This document shows, one piece after another, positions 15,829-24,664 of a stretch of 64,000 bases of DNA. The stretch spans positions 1 through 64,000 of the forward strand of contig CAMXWF010000014.1 of NCBI GenBank assembly GCA_947252645.1, given 5' to 3'. A model generated the notes under the pieces. It was not told the origin of the DNA and did no database searches. It was given only the letters and a program-made list of their open reading frames with translations. How positions within the stretch are numbered: the first letter of the stretch is position 1; the number at the start of each line of letters is the position of its first letter. Position numbers and translations under genes: made by a program. This DNA is from an uncultured Bacteroidia bacterium (GTDB taxonomy: Bacteria; Bacteroidota; Bacteroidia; Bacteroidales; CAJPTX01).

Positions 15829-17703
15829 TTATTCCTCTTCAGGTAGAACGACCTGGGCGTGCCCCTCATCGTCGAGCAGGTAGAAGTGCAGTACGCCCCC
15901 TGCTAGAATGGGCGTGCAGAGTGCATAGCAACGTTTGGCGATGGCCACAATGAATGGCATCAAGTCCTCCCCCGGCAGTTCCCTCCAGAGCTGACGGGCG
16001 GTGTTGAGGTGCTCAATGGTGTTGGCGGCCTCCGCAGAGCAGCCGGCCTCCCTGACCACCTGCTGGAGAAACTCCTTATCCATCGTGACAACTTGGCTGT
16101 GCGTGTTCAGGTGCCCTGCAGCCAGCTTCACCGCTTTGCCCAGCATGATCCCTAGGCTCACGTGCGCAAAATGTAGCCTATTGGCCTCGGCCAGCGTCTC
16201 CCCAATGAAATTGCCATACTGCACGAAGGCCACTGCGGGGAAAGAGGGGTAGAGGGCCTTGAGGAAGGCGAGGCTCTTGGCCCCTGAGTTGAGGACAAGC
16301 CAGTCGGGGTGCACGCGGGCGGCCACGGCGATCTCCCGACGGATGGACTCCAGGTAGGCCTCCGTGGAGTAGGGCTTGACTATCCCGCTGGTCCCGATGA
16401 TCGATATCCCCCCCACGATCCCCAGCTTGGGGTTGAAGGTCTTGCTGGCCAGCGCAGCCCCATCGGGCACCGAGATCGTGATATCTACCCCCTGGGGCTC
16501 TTCTGAATACTGCGCTAGGAGGGCCTCCACGCTTTGGGTCATCATCGCCCGGGGCGTCGCGTTGATGGCTGGGCCACCGAGTGCTAGCCCCAGCCCCGGG
16601 AGCGTCACCGTGCCGACTCCCTCCCCCGGGAGGAAACGCACCCCCTGACCGTCATCGCGGAGGCCCACCGTGGAGCAAAAGAGGTGGCCATCGGTCACGT
16701 CGGGGTCGTCACCCGCAAATTTCCTCACGCAGGCTCTAGCCTCCCGTGTGCTGATGGCCTCTGCACTCTCCACGGGGATGGCGATAGGCTCCCCGCTGGG
16801 CAGTGTCACCATGACCTCAGCTCCCACAGGTTGGCCTAGTACTGCCCTCATGGCCGCTATTGTGGCCGCCGTTGCGCAGGTGCCTGAGGTGTAGCCTATG
16901 CGCTGCGGGAAGTAGCCAGGTAGGTATATGTCGAGCGCATGGCGTAGCCCCCAGGGACCGTAGACCGTGACGGTGGGCGCGTAGGGTAGCGGGGGGCAGC
17001 GCCAGGCAATGGTGGGGATGCCGAGCTGGTGGGCTACCGACACCTTTTGCGCAAAGCCCCCTGTTGCCCCGCTCTCCTTCACGATGATAGCCCCAGGCTG
17101 GAGGGCGGCCAGTAGCGCAAGGTTATCCTGTCCATCCTGGTAGAGGATGACTTGCCCCTTGGGAAAGCCCATGGCCTCCACGGTAGCCCACGAGGCCGTG
17201 CGGTCCATGATGCGCACCCACAGCTTGTGGCTACGCCAGTAGGGCTCTAGGGGCTCTATGCTTTTTACGCCGGCCAGCGAGAGGGCTGAGGCTATCCCAA
17301 GCCTCTCGAGCAGCGCGGGCACCTGCTCCAGACTCTCCACCCAGCGCACGGGGTAGGGTAGTGCCTCCCGTGGGCGCTCCAGACGTATGGTGAGCAGCCC
17401 AAGCTCCTGCCTCACTTGGCCAATGACCGCATGCACTCCTATGGCAAATGGGTGCGCGGCATCAATGATGGCCCCTACACCCTCGGCGCGGCATAGTGCC
17501 GCCAAGGCCTCGCCATCCAGTGCGCCCGCAAGTAGCTTGGCGTGGGCAGACTGAATGACCTGGTCGCCCTCCTTGGTGGAGTAGAGGAAAGGGCGCTCTG
17601 CCCCATCGCATACCCGGGCTGCAAGGCGACCCTCCGTGGTGCCACCCATGATCAGTACTCCCGGCTGGGGCGCTGCGCCTGCTTGTGCCCTAGGCTCTGC
17701 CAT
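15829..17703 (-). CDS. CbiJ-CbiD fusion: precorrin-6A reductase and precorrin-5B C1-methyltransferase
   Basis: Two ring-contraction-phase enzymes in one 624-residue chain. Residues about 14-260 are the CbiJ/CobK reductase, with the nucleotide-binding start VLIMGGTTEGR and DAAHPFA at 81-87. Residues about 267-615 are CbiD, starting GYTSGTCATAA and containing GTSGIVKPYS. CbiD catalyses C1 methylation after acetaldehyde loss, CbiJ a later reduction, so the fused steps are near but not adjacent in the pathway. It overlaps the upstream transporter ATPase gene by 14 bases and abuts cbiA. Separate genes are usual in enterics. Confidence 0.93.
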   Translation of the reverse strand: MAEPRAQAGAAPQPGVLIMGGTTEGRLAARVCDGAERPFLYSTKEGDQVIQSAHAKLLAGALDGEALAALCRAEGVGAIIDAAHPFAIGVHAVIGQVRQELGLLTIRLERPREALPYPVRWVESLEQVPALLERLGIASALSLAGVKSIEPLEPYWRSHKLWVRIMDRTASWATVEAMGFPKGQVILYQDGQDNLALLAALQPGAIIVKESGATGGFAQKVSVAHQLGIPTIAWRCPPLPYAPTVTVYGPWGLRHALDIYLPGYFPQRIGYTSGTCATAATIAAMRAVLGQPVGAEVMVTLPSGEPIAIPVESAEAISTREARACVRKFAGDDPDVTDGHLFCSTVGLRDDGQGVRFLPGEGVGTVTLPGLGLALGGPAINATPRAMMTQSVEALLAQYSEEPQGVDITISVPDGAALASKTFNPKLGIVGGISIIGTSGIVKPYSTEAYLESIRREIAVAARVHPDWLVLNSGAKSLAFLKALYPSFPAVAFVQYGNFIGETLAEANRLHFAHVSLGIMLGKAVKLAAGHLNTHSQVVTMDKEFLQQVVREAGCSAEAANTIEHLNTARQLWRELPGEDLMPFIVAIAKRCYALCTPILAGGVLHFYLLDDEGHAQVVLPEEE

Positions 17704-18709
17704 CGAGTAGATCCAACAGGCCTTCTATGTTCTCCACCTCACGACTGATACCCAGGGGCGACGTGTAGCGTATAGGCCTCCCCTCCTCCACGTTGACCTT
17801 CTCCTGGCTCTCCCCAAGCGACACACCCGCTATGCCTTTACGGCGTAGGGCTTTGCGCACCATGGCGAGCCGTACTCCGCTGCCCTCCATACCTATGGTA
17901 CGCACTACCGGGTAGTCCACGCGGAAAAGCCCGCTGGAGGCATCAAACGCTATCCCCTTGCGGGTAAAAAAACGCTGCAAGTCACCCCGCAGGGCCAAGT
18001 CTTCCGGCGTGCCAATGTGGAGCTTGGCGTTGCTATCCATGAGCCAGATCTTGTCGGCTATCTGCAGGGCCAGCTCCAGGTCGTGCGTGATCATGAAGAT
18101 GGTCTTGTTGGTACTGCGCGACAATTCGTAGAGCAACCGCATCATCTCCACCTTGCTGGGAAAGTCGAGAAAGGCCGTGGGCTCGTCTAGAAGCACAATG
18201 GGCGTGTCCTGGGCTAGTGCCTTGGCTATCATGCTTTTCTGGCGTTCGCCATCGCTGAGCGTATCGAGCATGCGCTGCGCCAAATGGACTATGCCCACCT
18301 GCTCCAGCGACTGGCGCACCATGGTCTGGTCGTGCTCGGTGAGCCGACCCCAGTAGCCCGTGTAGGGGCTACGACCCAGCGACACCAATTCCTCCGCGGT
18401 CATGTTGTGCAGCGCGGGACGCTCCGTGAGGACCACGGCAATGCAGCGGGCCAAGGCCCGCGCGCTGTATTCGGCCAGCTCCTTACCCAGAAGCAGCACA
18501 CCGCCCCCAAGACGGGGCTGAGAACCCGTAAGCGTACGCAGAAGCGTAGATTTGCCTATCCCATTGGCACCCAGTAGGCATGTCAACTCCCCTGCGGCTA
18601 CCTGCGCATTGATCCCCTCTGCCACCACCCGCCGGCCGCGGCCATGCTTGTAGCCGATGCTCAGCGATTGCAGTAAGATGGTAATTGCCCCTGTACCCAT
18701 GGATATCAC
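17690..18709 (-). CDS. FecE/BtuD-type ABC transporter ATPase
   Basis: Energises uptake of a metal chelate, probably a corrinoid given its position. The 339 residues show Walker A GANGIGKST near 48-56, signature LSDGERQK near 150, Walker B IVLLDEPT and the switch histidine in ITHDLEL. A C-terminal extension of about 90 residues beyond the ATPase core has no recognised motif; I recall similar tails in Bacteroidetes homologs. It overlaps the permease gene by four bases. Confidence 0.9.
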   Translation of the reverse strand: MISMGTGAITILLQSLSIGYKHGRGRRVVAEGINAQVAAGELTCLLGANGIGKSTLLRTLTGSQPRLGGGVLLLGKELAEYSARALARCIAVVLTERPALHNMTAEELVSLGRSPYTGYWGRLTEHDQTMVRQSLEQVGIVHLAQRMLDTLSDGERQKSMIAKALAQDTPIVLLDEPTAFLDFPSKVEMMRLLYELSRSTNKTIFMITHDLELALQIADKIWLMDSNAKLHIGTPEDLALRGDLQRFFTRKGIAFDASSGLFRVDYPVVRTIGMEGSGVRLAMVRKALRRKGIAGVSLGESQEKVNVEEGRPIRYTSPLGISREVENIEGLLDLLDGRA

Positions 18710-19794
18710 GTCAGCTCGCTGCGGTGCCTGTCTAAGATCACCGAGATTACAATCGGGGCCCCGATGAGCGCCGTCACAGAATTGATCGGCAGTGCCCCCT
18801 CAAAGCCCGGCATGCGCGCTACCAGATTGCAACACAGCGATAGCAACCCGCCCACCAGCATCGTGGCCGGAAGGAGTACCTTATGGTTCGCCGTGCTGAA
18901 AAGCGTGCGGCAGAGATGGGGCACAGCCAGCCCAAGAAACACTATCGGGCCGCAGTACGCTGTCACCAGGGCCGTCAGCACGCACGAGCAGCCGATGACC
19001 GCAAGCCGTGCCCGCTTGACGTTGAGCCCCAGGCTGCGCGCGTAGTTGTCGCCCAGCAGCATGATGTTCAGAGGCTTCATGAGAAGAAACGACAGCGGCA
19101 GCACGGCTGTGAGCAGCCCTACGAACACCCAGACCTGCTCCCCGCTTACCTTGGAAAAGCTCCCGAGGCCCCAGATGACGTAGGAGCGCACGTCCTCATC
19201 GTTGCTAAAAAACTTCAGCACGCCGATAATCGCCGTCGCAATGTACCCAATCATCACCCCCATGATGAGCAGCACCACGTTGCTCTTTACGCGCTGTGAG
19301 AGCACCAGGATGAGCGCCATGACTGCCATGGCTCCCACTATGGCACTCAGCGTTATGGCCATCTCGCCCACGAAGCCCATCCGACTCATGGCCCGACTAC
19401 TGATCGACCCAGAAATCAGAATGACACTCGCCACCCCAAGACTCGCCCCAGAACTTATTCCAAGCTCCGAGGGCCCCGCCAAGGGATTACGGAATATTGT
19501 CTGCATCAGTAGGCCACTGACCGATAGCCCCATCCCCGCGAATAGCGACACCAAGGTCTGCGGCAAACGAGACTTCCAGATGATATTGTACCACACCTCG
19601 TTGGTCGACTCCAGGGATCCCGTCAGGCTCGCCCACACCGCTTCAAGGGGAATGGAAATAGTCCCAAGGGTCAAGTTGAGCCCAAAGCTCAACAGCAACA
19701 AGGCCACGGCGAGCAGGAAGATGCCTCCAGCCCGACGGGCCCCACGGCTCTTTTCGGCCACGCTAGGGAAGCAGTTGGTAGTAGACTGGATCAT
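18706..19794 (-). CDS. FecCD/BtuC-type ABC transporter permease
   Basis: Inner-membrane permease for cobalamin, heme or siderophore-type substrates. The 362 residues contain about ten hydrophobic helices and the family segments SRLPQTLVSLFAGMGLSVSG near 94-113, RNPLAGPSELGISSGASLG and, later, FLGLAVPHLCR. The called start overlaps the binding-protein gene by 32 bases; no later good start precedes the first helix. Genomic setting points to corrinoid import. Confidence 0.9.
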   Translation of the reverse strand: MIQSTTNCFPSVAEKSRGARRAGGIFLLAVALLLLSFGLNLTLGTISIPLEAVWASLTGSLESTNEVWYNIIWKSRLPQTLVSLFAGMGLSVSGLLMQTIFRNPLAGPSELGISSGASLGVASVILISGSISSRAMSRMGFVGEMAITLSAIVGAMAVMALILVLSQRVKSNVVLLIMGVMIGYIATAIIGVLKFFSNDEDVRSYVIWGLGSFSKVSGEQVWVFVGLLTAVLPLSFLLMKPLNIMLLGDNYARSLGLNVKRARLAVIGCSCVLTALVTAYCGPIVFLGLAVPHLCRTLFSTANHKVLLPATMLVGGLLSLCCNLVARMPGFEGALPINSVTALIGAPIVISVILDRHRSELT

Positions 19795-20902
19795 GTTCGG
19801 GCAGCAGCTCTGGGTGGAGTGCCTTTATCAGGTCCGCCAGCACCACGTCGGGCTCGGTCGGTGCAAACTCGTAGAACGGACGTTGCTTGAGATTGCAATA
19901 GATCACCCGGCGCGATTTGAAGGCCTGGAAATCCCGATACCGCGCATCGGTCGCCCCAAGCACTTGGTAGCTATACTCCCCATCGTAGCTGTTGAGGATG
20001 CGCCAGTAGTCCACCTGGGCCCCAAGGGCATAGACCGACTCAAAGTCCATGTAATAGCCCCCAGTGCTGTCATTGTGGATGAAGTAGTCGCCCCCCGCAT
20101 CGCGAATCTGGTTGGCTAGGAAGTTCTTTCCCCCCACCACGTACCAGTTGCCCCCGTGCAGCTCCCCGCTCATCACCGTGGGGCGGCTCTCTGCCTGCTT
20201 GGCTAGCGACACCAAGTCCGCGTAGCGTCTGGCGATGGAATCGAATAGGGCGCAAGCCTGAACCTCCTGCCCAAGCAGCAGCCCAATGAACTTCACCCAC
20301 TCCGCCTGGCCTAGCGGACTGCTCTCCTTATAGCCCAGATAGGTCACCAACGGTATGCCTAAATGCTTGAGCGACTCATAGCCGCCCCTCTTAAATGGTG
20401 ACACAAGGATTAAATCCGGCTTAAGGGCCAAGATTTGCTCCGCGTCGAAGTTCCCCTCTATCCCAATCCTACGGGTACTCTTCTGCTCCAGCTGCGCCCG
20501 CATCTCAGGGCTGAATAGGAAGCGTGTGCTTGCCATCCCTACGATCCTATCCGTGGCCCCAAGCTTGAGAAAATTGGCCATCTGGAGTGTGGTCATGCAT
20601 ACCACGCGCTCCACCGGTGTGCGGATTACCTGCACCCCCTCGGGTGCCTGGTAGCTGCTGTCACCACGGGGCACCAGCGCGTAGCGATAGGCCTTGCTGC
20701 GCGCATCCTGTGGGTCGCGGATGGTCACTAGCCTACACGCCCCGCTGTCCACCACCTCAAAACCCTTCGCATGGTCTATCGGAACGCTCGACCTACCTCG
20801 TACGTCCCCCTCTTGGCCACTATTGTCGCGCGGGCCTCCACCGCACGATGACAATTGTAGGCCCACGGCCAGGAGTATGCATAATACCAATAAATTGCGC
20901 AT
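19763..20902 (-). CDS. BtuF-like substrate-binding lipoprotein
   Basis: Periplasmic binding component of the adjacent ABC importer. The 379 residues begin with a lipoprotein signal ending LSSC (Cys20) and then a class III binding-protein fold with PVERVVCMTTLQMANFLKLG and DAEQILALKPDLILVSPF, the two-lobed BtuF/FepB pattern. The three transporter genes overlap, implying one complex. Substrate is inferred as corrinoid or cobalt chelate because they lie within the cobalamin operon. Confidence 0.88.
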   Translation of the reverse strand: MRNLLVLCILLAVGLQLSSCGGGPRDNSGQEGDVRGRSSVPIDHAKGFEVVDSGACRLVTIRDPQDARSKAYRYALVPRGDSSYQAPEGVQVIRTPVERVVCMTTLQMANFLKLGATDRIVGMASTRFLFSPEMRAQLEQKSTRRIGIEGNFDAEQILALKPDLILVSPFKRGGYESLKHLGIPLVTYLGYKESSPLGQAEWVKFIGLLLGQEVQACALFDSIARRYADLVSLAKQAESRPTVMSGELHGGNWYVVGGKNFLANQIRDAGGDYFIHNDSTGGYYMDFESVYALGAQVDYWRILNSYDGEYSYQVLGATDARYRDFQAFKSRRVIYCNLKQRPFYEFAPTEPDVVLADLIKALHPELLPEHDPVYYQLLP

Positions 20903-20904
20903 GG

Positions 20905-21609
20905 CTATTCACCTTTTGGCTTGATAATGAGCAATGAGAAGTAGGGCACCTGGCGGGCCAAAATTTCCGCTGGCGAGGTGAGCAATAGCTCTTCCCCGCG
21001 CACGCCAAGATTCTCCACGTAGTAGAAGTCGGACCTTGCCTGCTCCCGCGCAATGAGTGCCGGGAGTAGCTCGGCGTAGCGCGACAGCTTCATAAGAACC
21101 ACCGTATCCCCATGCGCCAACTCGGCCGAGAGGGCCTCCACCCCCTCCACGTGGGCGTGTACCACTAGAGTCTCGTCGCCGCTCACCAGGGCAACGCCAC
21201 ACCTAGCCGCTGCGGCCACGAACGAGGGAACGCCCGACACGTACTCCAGGGCTACGGTGCGCTTAGACAACTCCGAAGCTATGCGCTGCACCGTGGAGTA
21301 TATTCCCGCATCGCCTACGGTCGTGATGGCCAGCTGTTGGCCCTGCGCGCAGTGTTGCGCCATTTCATCGGCCAGGGCGGAGTAGGCCTCATGGGCCTTG
21401 CAGCGATCGGTCTCCATCGGAATGTTCACCTCGCGCACCCTATCCAACGCTAGCCCCAGCTGCTCCAGGCAATCCTTAGCTCGCGACCGACCATGCCCTG
21501 TCGTGGGCACGTAGATGATATCGGCCCCTTGCAGAGCCCGGAGGGCCCGCAGGGTTATCTCTTCGGGGCGGCCTGCCCCCAGCGACACGCACAACGCTCG
21601 CTTCTCCAT
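20905..21609 (-). CDS. cbiL: Precorrin-2/cobalt-factor II C20-methyltransferase
   Basis: S-adenosylmethionine-dependent methylation at C20, the first committed methylation after cobalt insertion. The 234 residues have the tetrapyrrole methylase fold: an N-terminal LGAGRPEEITLRALRALQGAD, the TTVGDAGIYST loop near 131-141 and YVSGVPSFVAAAA near 154. Length fits the family. It lies two bases after cbiGF and two bases before the binding-protein gene. Confidence 0.92.
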   Translation of the reverse strand: MEKRALCVSLGAGRPEEITLRALRALQGADIIYVPTTGHGRSRAKDCLEQLGLALDRVREVNIPMETDRCKAHEAYSALADEMAQHCAQGQQLAITTVGDAGIYSTVQRIASELSKRTVALEYVSGVPSFVAAAARCGVALVSGDETLVVHAHVEGVEALSAELAHGDTVVLMKLSRYAELLPALIAREQARSDFYYVENLGVRGEELLLTSPAEILARQVPYFSLLIIKPKGE

Positions 21610-21611
21610 GC

Positions 21612-23438
21612 CTATCGCTCCGCTTGCCTGAAAATATGGCTGAAGCCGCCATCGTAGAGCTTCGATGCGCCACGGCGATTGCCCACCGCCTCTCCCACTA
21701 CCAGCAGGGTGGTGAGCGAACTGCCCTGCGCTTTCACCAGCGTAGCCAGATCTTCTAGATGCCCGCAGTCCACCCGCTCATCGGGCCAGGTGAGCCGATG
21801 GCACACGGCCACGGGCGTCTCGGGCGGGTAACCCTCCAGTAGCTGGGCTTGCACGGACTCGGCCATGCCCGCACTCAGAAATATGCACATGGTACTCTGC
21901 GATTGCGCCAAGGCCGATAGGCGCTCCCGGGGCTGCGTCTTTGTGCGACCCGAGTCCCGCGTCAGCACTATGGTTTGCGTGCCGCCCGGGATGGTGAACT
22001 GTGACTTGAGTGCTGCGGCTGCCGCCTGGAACGATGACACCCCCGGCGTGATGTGGTACGACATCCCGTGCTGGTCGAAGAGGGCCATCTGCTCCCCTAT
22101 CGCCCCGTAAATACTCGGGTCGCCAGTGTGGAGTCGCACAACGAGCTTCCCAGCATCGTAGTACTCTTTCATCAGGGCAAACTGCGCCTCTAGCGACATC
22201 CCCGCCGAACTTCGCACCACCGCACCAGGCTTCACATACCGCGCGTGCTCGCCCGACACCAAGCTCCCCGCGTATAGCAGCAAATCGGCCCGGGCAATGA
22301 ACGCACGCCCGCGCAGCGTGATCAGGTCCACATCGCCAGGCCCCGCACCCACGATCTCCACGTGGCCGTGGCGCCCGCAACCAGCATCCTCGGCCAGCGC
22401 GTAGGTGTAGTCGCTCCCCTCGGTCTCTTTGCCCTTCTGCTTCTCTATCAAGAGCGATGAGGCGCCCGAAGCATGCAGCGCTGCGGCTTCCGCCACGCTC
22501 GGCGTCGACACCGCCTTTGCCACACGCAGCGACGGGTTGGGCACAGGCTCCCCCTTCAGAGCCTCGGCGCTGAAGGCCCGCACGCGCACACCAAACGAAC
22601 GCCCCAAGGCCTGCAGCAACGGCTCCTCGGCCTTCACGTCGATGGTCGCTATGCCCCTAACGCTCAAGGGACTATAGCCTGCCGACTGAAGCCCCTTGGT
22701 AATGGCTTGGCTCACACCAGCCGGATCGGCCTCCCGACGGCAGCCCACACCAAGCCAAAGCATCGACGGATGGTAGTAGAGGGTGGGCAGACACACCGAA
22801 TCGTATACCCGAGGGGTCACCGCTATGAGCAGCTTATAGCCACTTAGGTCCTTCCCCTTGAGCGAGTAGACTACCTCTACGTGGGCGGCCAGACTGTTTT
22901 CCAGGGCATCTGTGCCCCGATCGCGCGCCTCCAGCAAAAGGAGCGTGGGCTGCCTATCCACGTAGAGTCCTATGATCGTATTGAGCGTGGCCCCCCTCGT
23001 CTCCTGCTGCCAACCATATTGCGCGGCCAGTAGATCCAAGCTCCACAGGCCCTGCCCATCGCTTTGCGTCGTGATGATTGGCTCAGCCCCCAACACGCCC
23101 GACACCCGCCTAGCTAAGGCATTCGCACCCCCAACATGCCCCGAGGCTACCGCTATGGCATAGCGACCCCCGCTATCCACGCATACCACCGCGGGGTCAC
23201 GGTGCTTATCCTGTAACCACGGAAAAATAGTCCGCACGCAGATGCCCAGTGCGCCCACGAAGATTAACCCCTCGATACCCGCATAAAAGCTAGACAACTC
23301 CTCAGAATTCCTAGGCAACATCGGATAGCCACCAGAGGCCTTGAGCGTATAGATTTGCGTTCCGGGAATCCCCGCAGCCACCTGCTCGGCGCACTGTAGC
23401 CCCTGCGCCGACACTGACACCACCGCTATCTTCCCCAT
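21612..23438 (-). CDS. CbiG-CbiF fusion: precorrin-5A hydrolase and precorrin-4 C11-methyltransferase
   Basis: A 608-residue fusion of consecutive anaerobic-pathway enzymes. Residues 1 to about 340 are CbiG, with SGGYPMLPRN near 35-44, the central region and the C-terminal GVGCRREAD at 230-238. Residues from about 357 are CbiF/CobM, with EIVGAGPGDVDLITLRG, LHTGDPSIYGAI and GVSSFQAAAAAL. CbiF methylates C11 and CbiG opens the delta-lactone directly after it, so fusion joins neighbouring steps. A charged linker (about 332-356) separates the parts. The gene overlaps cbiET by 13 bases. Confidence 0.94.
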   Translation of the reverse strand: MGKIAVVSVSAQGLQCAEQVAAGIPGTQIYTLKASGGYPMLPRNSEELSSFYAGIEGLIFVGALGICVRTIFPWLQDKHRDPAVVCVDSGGRYAIAVASGHVGGANALARRVSGVLGAEPIITTQSDGQGLWSLDLLAAQYGWQQETRGATLNTIIGLYVDRQPTLLLLEARDRGTDALENSLAAHVEVVYSLKGKDLSGYKLLIAVTPRVYDSVCLPTLYYHPSMLWLGVGCRREADPAGVSQAITKGLQSAGYSPLSVRGIATIDVKAEEPLLQALGRSFGVRVRAFSAEALKGEPVPNPSLRVAKAVSTPSVAEAAALHASGASSLLIEKQKGKETEGSDYTYALAEDAGCGRHGHVEIVGAGPGDVDLITLRGRAFIARADLLLYAGSLVSGEHARYVKPGAVVRSSAGMSLEAQFALMKEYYDAGKLVVRLHTGDPSIYGAIGEQMALFDQHGMSYHITPGVSSFQAAAAALKSQFTIPGGTQTIVLTRDSGRTKTQPRERLSALAQSQSTMCIFLSAGMAESVQAQLLEGYPPETPVAVCHRLTWPDERVDCGHLEDLATLVKAQGSSLTTLLVVGEAVGNRRGASKLYDGGFSHIFRQAER

Positions 23439-24628
23439 TTCACTGCTTTGAGTATCGTGATCGGATTGTAGCTATCGAGGGCTATGGTGTGGCTCGACTC
23501 CAGCTCCAAACCGTTATCTGCCACCGCCTGCGCAAACGCCCTACGGCTCTCCTCCTGCACAGCGTTGAACACCATGATGCCCCCCGCCTTCAGGCAACCC
23601 GCTATACGGGCCACCATCTCCGCCAGCTTGCCCCCATGCCCCCCGATGAACACCGCCTCAGGCTTCGGGTAGCTCCCCAGCTCGGCCTGCAGAAAATCGC
23701 CTATCACCACCGTGATCCCCGGCGCCCCATGCCGTGCGGCATTGCCCTCTATCAACCGACGGCCCTCCTCGCGACGCTCAAAGGCCACCACCTGTACGTG
23801 AGGATACTGCAAGCGGGCCTCTATCGACACCGACCCCGTGCAAAAACCTACATCCCATAGCACCCCGCGATTGTGCAGATCCAGCTGCGCCAAGGCCAGC
23901 AGGCGAAGCAATCGCTTGGTGAGCATCTTGGGGCGCCCATCGAGCAGTAGCAGCTCGCTGTCCTCTATGCCCGTGGGGCGCGGGCGCTCCGCTTGCCGAC
24001 GCAGCACCACGCAGTGCGGGTACGCAAAAACTTCCGCGCTCACCTGGGAAAGACCATAGGTCCCCACCCGCTCAAGCGTTGGGTTTCCCAGACGTTCTCC
24101 TACGCTCATGGTGTAGTTGTCGTAGCCGTAGTGCAGCATGCGCTCGGCTATGGCCTGCGGCGTGTGTGTCTGCTTGTCGGTCAACACGCCTATCAGCGCG
24201 CTCCCCTCTATGAGCGCAGTATCGAGCGCATCCCAAGGGCGTCCTGTCAGCGATACCACGCGCATCCCCTGATAGGGCAATAGGAGCCTGTGGCATAGGC
24301 TCTGTAGGCTGTGGAAAGCTGGGTACACCTCAAGGGGCACCCCAGGAAATTCCCGCTCGAGGGTACCCGCTATCCCGTTGAAGAGCGGATCGCCCGAAGC
24401 AAAAATCACCACCGCCTCCCCCTGCGACCTATACTGCGCAAAAAGGGCCGGCATGGGGGGCTCGATGCGAATCCACGTGGCCCCCTGCGGCACACGCAAC
24501 CGCATGATGGCCTCGTGGCGCGCCCCACCAGAAAACACCCGGTGACGGGCCACCAGGGCCTCCTGCTGCGCGCTCAGCTGCGGAGCGGGGCTATCGTCTA
24601 GCCCTATGATGTAGAAAGAGAGTGCCAA
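23426..24628 (-). CDS. cbiET: CbiE-CbiT fusion: precorrin-7 C5,C15-methyltransferase (decarboxylating)
   Basis: Equivalent to CobL: methylates C5 and C15 and removes the C12 acetate carboxyl. Of 400 residues, about 1-205 are CbiE (tetrapyrrole methylase with FASGDPLFNGI near 74-84) and about 230-400 are CbiT, a Rossmann methyltransferase with KMLTKRLLRLLAL and the SAM loop WDVGFCTGSVSIEA. The CbiT loop reads GFCTGS where GAGTGS or GAGSGS is common, a mild substitution. Spacing to cbiHC is 36 bases. Confidence 0.94.
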   Translation of the reverse strand: MALSFYIIGLDDSPAPQLSAQQEALVARHRVFSGGARHEAIMRLRVPQGATWIRIEPPMPALFAQYRSQGEAVVIFASGDPLFNGIAGTLEREFPGVPLEVYPAFHSLQSLCHRLLLPYQGMRVVSLTGRPWDALDTALIEGSALIGVLTDKQTHTPQAIAERMLHYGYDNYTMSVGERLGNPTLERVGTYGLSQVSAEVFAYPHCVVLRRQAERPRPTGIEDSELLLLDGRPKMLTKRLLRLLALAQLDLHNRGVLWDVGFCTGSVSIEARLQYPHVQVVAFERREEGRRLIEGNAARHGAPGITVVIGDFLQAELGSYPKPEAVFIGGHGGKLAEMVARIAGCLKAGGIMVFNAVQEESRRAFAQAVADNGLELESSHTIALDSYNPITILKAVKWGR

Positions 24629-24664
24629 TTTCGTCTGTTCGTATCTATGCGCATCGAGCGCCCG